Shown here one piece after another: positions 7,472 through 11,474 of a DNA stretch of 11,474 bases. The notes under the pieces are model-generated. The model had not been told where the DNA came from, did no database searches, and saw nothing but the letters and a program-made list of their open reading frames with translations. The position numbers and the translations under genes were made by a program. The DNA is from Brumimicrobium sp051745635. GTDB taxonomy: Bacteria; Bacteroidota; Bacteroidia; Flavobacteriales_D; Crocinitomicaceae. Every line of letters starts with the position of its first letter. Within the stretch, counting starts at the first letter, position 1. Location: NCBI GenBank assembly GCA_051745635.1, contig JBNJEH010000083.1, forward strand, positions 1-11,474, written 5' to 3'.

Positions 7472-8071
7472 ATGAGTCGAGTTGTTTTTATACAATTGTT
7501 GATCCTGCTGTTCTGTTCGGCGTTTACATTTTCCCAGAAGCGGGAAAGGGAAGAGCGCATTTCTGAAGATCACGTTCCCGCCGGGGCGATTGAATGGAGC
7601 CGCCAGATTCAGCTCAAAACGAAACGTCAGCGCTGGTATCATCAACGCGATGGCGATGTAGAGAGTTACGAATACAAATTTATCCACCAAAGGCGACGTT
7701 ACAGCATCGAATTTGAGAAGAACGGAAAAGTAATGGACATCGAAATTTTCCAGAAGAAAAATGATTTACATCAAGACCGGTTGAAGAAGATCAAATCAAC
7801 GTTCTACGAGCAATTCGACAAGATTAAAATAGTCAAGGTACAACGTCAATACACCGCTGATGACGAAGAAGAACTGCTAAAATTGCTCAACGACAAACGA
7901 CTAATTGAGGTGCGGGAGATACCGTCCAGTGTTGCTATGAAATTTGAAATTGAATTTGAAGGTAAAAATGCAGATGGCTGGAAGATGTACGAGGGGTTAT
8001 TGTCGAATGAAGCTGTTTTAGAATCACTGCGTCCGATCGAGTTGCGGTCTACGGAAAACTTAAATTATTAG
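7472..8071 (+). CDS. Secreted/periplasmic protein, probably PepSY-like
   Basis: From the ATG at 7472 the product has 199 residues and opens with a good Sec signal peptide (MSRVVFIQLLILLFCSAFTFSQ, read in two parts: basic start, then hydrophobic core, cleavage near FSQ). The frame stays open upstream to a TTG at 7427 and an ATG at 7454, but those starts would put extra polar residues before the signal peptide and overlap the likely promoter, so 7472 is preferred. The mature protein is highly charged. Its pattern YEYKFIHQRRRYSIEFEKNGKVMDIEIF (two strands and a turn) recalls PepSY-like domains, and I recall similar proteins in flavobacteria next to DUF2490 genes. No enzyme motif is seen. It is divergent from the permease operon and 4 bp upstream of the DUF2490 gene, so the pair probably forms one operon. 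Function unknown. Confidence 0.7.
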   Translation: MSRVVFIQLLILLFCSAFTFSQKREREERISEDHVPAGAIEWSRQIQLKTKRQRWYHQRDGDVESYEYKFIHQRRRYSIEFEKNGKVMDIEIFQKKNDLHQDRLKKIKSTFYEQFDKIKIVKVQRQYTADDEEELLKLLNDKRLIEVREIPSSVAMKFEIEFEGKNADGWKMYEGLLSNEAVLESLRPIELRSTENLNY

Positions 8072-8075
8072 TTGC

Positions 8076-8753
8076 ATGACCAAGTGGATACTCATTGCTA
8101 TTTTTCACTTGTTCGCCTTATCTGCCTGGACACAGCGGAGTTATTTCGGCGTTTTTCCCGAATTTGCGCTCAATTACAATGCATTTAATTACTGGAAATT
8201 CACCTCAAAAATTGAATCGCAGCATGTTTTGTTTAGCGATGACCAGGAGGTGACGAAGCGTTGGGGATATCGGCATGAGCGAACAGACTTGCAGGTTTTT
8301 GCCAGTCGAAAAATGACTGCGCGTACATCGTTCGCAGCAGGGTATCAATACCGGATAAATGACGGTAGTGGAAATACCCACAGAGCCATTCAGCAATGGG
8401 CTGGGTTGTCTTACTTACGCCATTACCGACTCGGTCACCGCATCCGAGCAGATCAGACTTTTTTGGATGACCAAATTGATTGGCGCCTGCGTTACCGGAT
8501 TTCTTCGGATATTGCTTTGCAGGGGCAAAAATTAGATCCGGGAGAACTTTATATCCTGCTCTCTGAGGAAATGATAGGTGAGCTGAGTGAGGGGACTATC
8601 AATCTGGAAAATCGTTTGGTTGCAGGATTGGGGCGATACTTTATGAACAAGCAAAAACTCGAAATTTCGGTTGATTATCGGTTAGATCCCATTATTCATT
8701 CCCCTCAGCGAAATCGGATATGGGTGAAGTTGAGTTTTTACTATACGATATAA
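8076..8753 (+). CDS. DUF2490-family protein, probably outer-membrane beta-barrel
   Basis: The product has 225 residues with an N-terminal signal peptide (MTKWILIAIFHLFALSAWTQ, cleavage likely near WTQ). The mature part is a series of alternating amphipathic strands rich in aromatic residues and arginine (FPEFALNYNAFNYWKF, FAAGYQYRIND, DWRLRYRISSDIAL, NRLVAGLGRYF, KLEISVDYRL), ending in the aromatic strand VKLSFYYTI. The R-rich RLRYRIS block and the Glu-containing strand followed by NR.V.GLG match my recollection of DUF2490, a Bacteroidota family regarded as an outer-membrane barrel of unknown function. A C-terminal aromatic residue near the end fits barrel insertion by Bam. ATG lies 4 bp after the stop of the upstream gene, so they are probably co-translated. 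No terminator hairpin was found downstream. Confidence 0.78.
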   Translation: MTKWILIAIFHLFALSAWTQRSYFGVFPEFALNYNAFNYWKFTSKIESQHVLFSDDQEVTKRWGYRHERTDLQVFASRKMTARTSFAAGYQYRINDGSGNTHRAIQQWAGLSYLRHYRLGHRIRADQTFLDDQIDWRLRYRISSDIALQGQKLDPGELYILLSEEMIGELSEGTINLENRLVAGLGRYFMNKQKLEISVDYRLDPIIHSPQRNRIWVKLSFYYTI

Positions 8754-8877
8754 GTAATTGATGTTCAGTATTATCTATTTTAAAAAGACTGTATAAGTAC
8801 CGCTGCTGACCGATTTGAGCAATTGTTAAAGGAAAATGATTTTGCATTTATAGGCCATCCGTCGCGATAGATATTTA
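8754..8877 (+). other. Intergenic region upstream of the phosphatase gene
   Basis: No terminator hairpin with a T-tract and no convincing gene were seen here. The only recognised element nearby is the -7 promoter motif at its right end. Confidence 0.5.
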
Positions 8878-8885
8878 TATATTTG
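8878..8885 (+). promoter_or_regulatory. Bacteroidota -7 promoter element (TATATTTG)
   Basis: TATATTTG fits TAnnTTTG exactly and sits 15 bases before the ATG at 8901 and 36 before the ATG at 8922. A TTTG occurs at 8841-8844, but 33 bases upstream, farther than the usual 17-23, so the -33 element is unproven. The motif overlaps the TTG at 8883, which argues against that codon as a start. Confidence 0.5.
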
Positions 8886-8900
8886 ACCAAAAAGCAGTTT

Positions 8901-11129
8901 ATGACAAACTTTTCTTGCCTGATGCGGTCTCACATTAGAGCGATTTGGATGGTTTTAATGCTACTCGTTGTGGGGACGGGAATTGCATCTGCTCAGGATG
9001 ACCGCAAATCTCCCGATAAAATGTCGAAGCAAGAATTGTGGAGCGCCTTTTCAAGTGAAAACCTTTCGGATTCTTCAAGGGTTGTTCATTTCAGCAAACT
9101 GATCTGGAATTATTATTTGTTTACGAATACAGATAGTGCGCTCGTACTTGCCAATCAGGGGGTTGATTATGCCCGGAATGCTCATTATGAGTTAAAGTCG
9201 CGAAGACGCCGCTCCATCAGCAATTTTTTCAGTCTCAAAGGTATCGCTTTCTCCTTAAAAGGGAATCAACAGCGAGCAATTGATCAGTTTGAACAAGGTA
9301 TAGAAACGCTGGGGAAGACAGACCATGAATCGAATTTCAGGGCTACTTTACTCAATAATCTGGGGAATGTGTACTCGGATCAGGGCGATATTCCCTCAGC
9401 CATTGATGTTTATATGGAGAGCCTTCATACGAAAGAGCGGCTGAAAGATTATCATGGAGTGGGAAATGCGTTGAATAATTTGGCCAATCTATACACCTTA
9501 CTGGACGATGATGAAAAAGCTATAAAATATTTTCATGAAGCACAACGTAATTTCAAGAAGGTAAAGGATTCGGCTGGAATAGCAAATACTTTTACAAATT
9601 TAGCCGTTCGAATGCTCGCCAGAGACGAACATGATTCGTGTAAGATATTCCTCGATTCGGCAATTAACATTCAGAAGAAAATTGGCAATAACGTTGGACT
9701 TATTGCGAGTTATGGCACATATTCTGATTTGGAATTAGCCCGTGGTCAATTGAACAAGGCCCGAGAATATACCGAAAAGTCATTAAAATTAAACAAACAA
9801 CTGGATAGCCAATCGGGGATTGCAGCATCTTACAGTGCATTGGCTTCGATCTATTTGGAATTAGGTGATCTATCACAAGCAGATTTGCTGGCAGATATGG
9901 CTTTTGAGATGGCCTCGAAGTTGAACAATGAATCGACTGTTAATCCGATCAGGAAAACCCAATATAAAATAGAAAAGCGAAAAGGGAATAAAGGGAAGGC
10001 CCTCGAATTTTACGAACAATATATAACATACCGAGATTCGATCAAACGCGACGAGAACAAGGAACAGTTAACCCAGCGAAAATATGAGTATCAATACGAA
10101 AAGCAAAAACTAAAAGACAGTTTAGAGCGCGTAGAGAAAAACAAACTCACTCAGGAAAAATTGAAGCGTCAGGAACTTGAAATTAGTCAAAATCGGCAGC
10201 GTACCTTGTTTTTAGTGGTGATTGTCGTTGTCATTATTGCTTTCGCTATATTTATTTTAAAACGACTCAAAACTTCGCAGCGACAACGCGCAATTATTGA
10301 GCGTCAGAAGCAGGAAGTGCAAAAACAGCGCAACGAACTCGACGAAAAGAATCGGGAGGTCATGGATTCTATTCAGTATGCCAAACGATTACAGCACGCT
10401 ATTTTGCCCACTGCTGAGCGTTTTCAGCAAAGCGTTCGAAGTCATTTCGTATATTTTAACCCCAAAGATGTTGTCAGTGGTGACTTTTTCTGGTTGGAAC
10501 AAATGGGGGATGCCGTTTATATTGCTGCTGCAGATTGTACCGGGCACGGCGTACCAGGAGCCATGGTGTCTTTTGTTTGTTCGAGTGCGTTGACCAAGAC
10601 CGTCGTAGAAGATGGAGAGCAGGAACCCGCGGAAATTTTAAATCGGACCCGCGATATAGTCGTCAAACATTTTGATAGAAGTAGCGAAGGTATTTATGAC
10701 GGAATGGATATTTCACTGATCAAGATCACGCCCGCTGGTGCTAATGAAAGCAGCGATTATAAAATCACATTTTCTGGTGCTAATAATCCACTCTGGCAAA
10801 TCCGTTATCAAAAGCTCTACGAATTTAAGGGGGATAAACAACCAGTGGGACGTTATGATTATGCAAAACCATTTACTCAACAGGAAATTGAAGGCTATAA
10901 CGACGATGTTTTGTATTTATTTTCCGATGGGTATGTCGACCAGTTTGGCGGCTCAGCAGTACATAAAGGAGGTAAGAAGTTTAAGTCTAAACAATTAAAA
11001 CACTTACTTGCCCGCATCGCCCACAAGCCGCTCGAAGAACAACAATCCATTCTGGAGGAAGAATTTTTACAGTGGAAGAATCAGCTTCCCCAAACGGATG
11101 ATGTTGTCGTGTTGGGAATTAGGCTATAG
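8901..11129 (+). CDS. TPR-domain membrane sensor with cytoplasmic SpoIIE/PP2C-type serine phosphatase domain
   Basis: Counting from the ATG at 8901 (742 residues): a signal peptide ends near GIASAQ (about 28-32); about five tetratricopeptide repeats span 108-340 (for example LLNNLGNVYSDQGDIPSAID); a charged coiled coil lies at 385-435, one membrane helix at about 435-454 (FLVVIVVVIIAFAIFIL), then a second coiled coil to about 485. SIQYAKRLQHAILPT (490-504) leads into a SpoIIE/PP2C domain. Likely metal-binding and signature residues are D528 in VVSGDFFW, D545 in AADCTGHGVPGAM, D603 in GMDIS, D676 in LFSDGYVDQFG and TDDVV (732-736). The family dephosphorylates serine/threonine, usually on anti-sigma-factor antagonists; TPRs outside and catalysis inside suggest an envelope sensor. 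No anti-sigma or antagonist gene is in the window. A start at 8922 (735 residues) gives a neater signal peptide. The TTG at 8883 overlaps the promoter motif. It appears to be a single-gene unit. Confidence 0.93.
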   Translation: MTNFSCLMRSHIRAIWMVLMLLVVGTGIASAQDDRKSPDKMSKQELWSAFSSENLSDSSRVVHFSKLIWNYYLFTNTDSALVLANQGVDYARNAHYELKSRRRRSISNFFSLKGIAFSLKGNQQRAIDQFEQGIETLGKTDHESNFRATLLNNLGNVYSDQGDIPSAIDVYMESLHTKERLKDYHGVGNALNNLANLYTLLDDDEKAIKYFHEAQRNFKKVKDSAGIANTFTNLAVRMLARDEHDSCKIFLDSAINIQKKIGNNVGLIASYGTYSDLELARGQLNKAREYTEKSLKLNKQLDSQSGIAASYSALASIYLELGDLSQADLLADMAFEMASKLNNESTVNPIRKTQYKIEKRKGNKGKALEFYEQYITYRDSIKRDENKEQLTQRKYEYQYEKQKLKDSLERVEKNKLTQEKLKRQELEISQNRQRTLFLVVIVVVIIAFAIFILKRLKTSQRQRAIIERQKQEVQKQRNELDEKNREVMDSIQYAKRLQHAILPTAERFQQSVRSHFVYFNPKDVVSGDFFWLEQMGDAVYIAAADCTGHGVPGAMVSFVCSSALTKTVVEDGEQEPAEILNRTRDIVVKHFDRSSEGIYDGMDISLIKITPAGANESSDYKITFSGANNPLWQIRYQKLYEFKGDKQPVGRYDYAKPFTQQEIEGYNDDVLYLFSDGYVDQFGGSAVHKGGKKFKSKQLKHLLARIAHKPLEEQQSILEEEFLQWKNQLPQTDDVVVLGIRL

Positions 11130-11130
11130 G

Positions 11131-11208
11131 GAGCAAGAGTAGAGAGCATACAGCAAGAGTAGAGAGCATACAGCAAGAGTAGAGAGCATACAGCAAGAGT
11201 AGAGAGCA
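11131..11208 (+). repeat. Exact 20-bp tandem repeat (3.85 copies)
   Basis: The unit AGCAAGAGTAGAGAGCATAC occurs at 11132-11151, 11152-11171 and 11172-11191 without any mismatch, followed by a partial fourth copy of 17 bases (11192-11208). It begins two bases after the phosphatase stop codon. Perfect copies suggest recent expansion by slippage or recombination, so copy number may vary between strains. Confidence 0.95.
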
Positions 11209-11405
11209 AGAATCTTAATCATAGAAACGCCCTGTATGCTCAATACTGTTGCTCAAAACTGATTTACTCTTGCTCAAACCTGCTATGTTAAGGTAAGTAA
11301 TTTCAATTCGAGCCAAGAATCCTGATCGTATGAAACCCTGTATGCTCACTACTGTTGCTCAAAACTGACTTGCTCTTGCTCAATACTGATTTGTGTTTAA
11401 GATAA
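11207..11405. repeat. Two ~90-bp direct repeats made of TGCTC words, inverted relative to the tandem array
   Basis: Copy A (about 11207-11296) and copy B (about 11314-11405) align at an offset of 107-106 bp, from CAAGAATC to TTAAGATAA-like ends. Shared parts include CCTGTATGCTC, ACTGTTGCTCAAAACTGA and CTCTTGCTCAA. Inside each copy TGCTCAA occurs several times. The words are reverse complements of those in the tandem array: GAGCAAGAGTA (11131-11141) with TACTCTTGCTC (11265-11275), and GAGCATACAG (11144, 11164, 11184) with CTGTATGCTC (11232 and 11338). Confidence 0.9.
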
Positions 11406-11474
11406 ATTGCGAACCATCATAAATAACATCTTTGATAGTTCTTCGAGGTCGCGATAAAATGAGTCGTATTCAAC
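11397..11474 (-). CDS. Possible C-terminal end of a gene entering from the right edge (partial)
   Basis: On the minus strand a frame is open from the window edge for 25 codons and ends with TAA at 11399-11397. The peptide (ending ELSKMLFMMVRNLS) alternates acidic, basic and hydrophobic residues as a helical protein end would, whereas the other two minus frames hit stops quickly. An opening this short can arise by chance. If real, it is convergent with the phosphatase gene and its stop lies within the right edge of the repeat region. No family recognised. Confidence 0.35.
   Translation of the reverse strand, partial: VEYDSFYRDLEELSKMLFMMVRNLS

Noticed and set aside
8796..8871. Short plus-strand frame containing FEQLLKENDFAFIGH
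   Set aside because: No start codon, about 28 codons, and it ends before the promoter motif; likely chance, although a gene remnant is not excluded.
11131..11208. Tandem repeats as a CRISPR array
   Set aside because: Units are contiguous 20-bp copies without unique spacers, and no cas gene is nearby.

Overview
The window looks like chromosomal DNA from a member of the Bacteroidota, most likely a free-living flavobacterium- or cytophaga-like organism. The evidence is a type IX secretion (T9SS) C-terminal sorting domain, SPII lipoproteins, an LptF/LptG permease with the long central insert typical of the phylum, a DUF2490 protein, a TPR-SpoIIE sensor phosphatase, little Shine-Dalgarno signal before the starts, and two TAnnTTTG (-7) promoter elements. 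No rRNA, tRNA, CRISPR array, phage gene or intact transposase was seen.

Left part (1-3033, + strand): the 3' end of a subtilisin-like S8 protease, cut by the window edge exactly at its catalytic serine, with a T9SS sorting domain. It is followed within 20 bp by two tandem lipoprotein genes with TolB/PD40-like beta-propeller repeats. The two lipoprotein genes share a 659-bp block with no difference at all, while the sequence on both sides is clearly diverged. This is a strong sign of recent gene conversion. All three products are predicted to act at or outside the outer membrane.

Gap 3034-3520 lies between convergent genes. It holds at least seven degenerate copies of a 17-bp word with a 38-bp higher-order period, then a possible hairpin and a decayed 24-bp direct repeat.

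Middle part (7365-3521, - strand): a tightly overlapping three-gene set, first an LptF/LptG-family permease and then two GT4-type glycosyltransferases (overlaps of 8 and 11 bp). It suggests envelope glycan or lipopolysaccharide assembly and export.

Right part (7472-11129, + strand): a divergent two-gene unit made of a secreted protein (probably PepSY-like) and a DUF2490 outer-membrane-type protein, then a separately promoted TPR/coiled-coil/transmembrane/SpoIIE PP2C phosphatase.

The window ends with a roughly 265-bp repeat region (11131-11396): an exact 20-bp tandem repeat, facing two copies of a roughly 90-bp direct repeat built from the reverse complements of the same words. A probable gene end enters from the right on the - strand (11397-11474), so this repeat region also appears to sit between convergent genes. 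The strongest candidates for a second look are the converted lipoprotein pair and the two intergenic repeat arrays. I found no convincing new multi-gene system.
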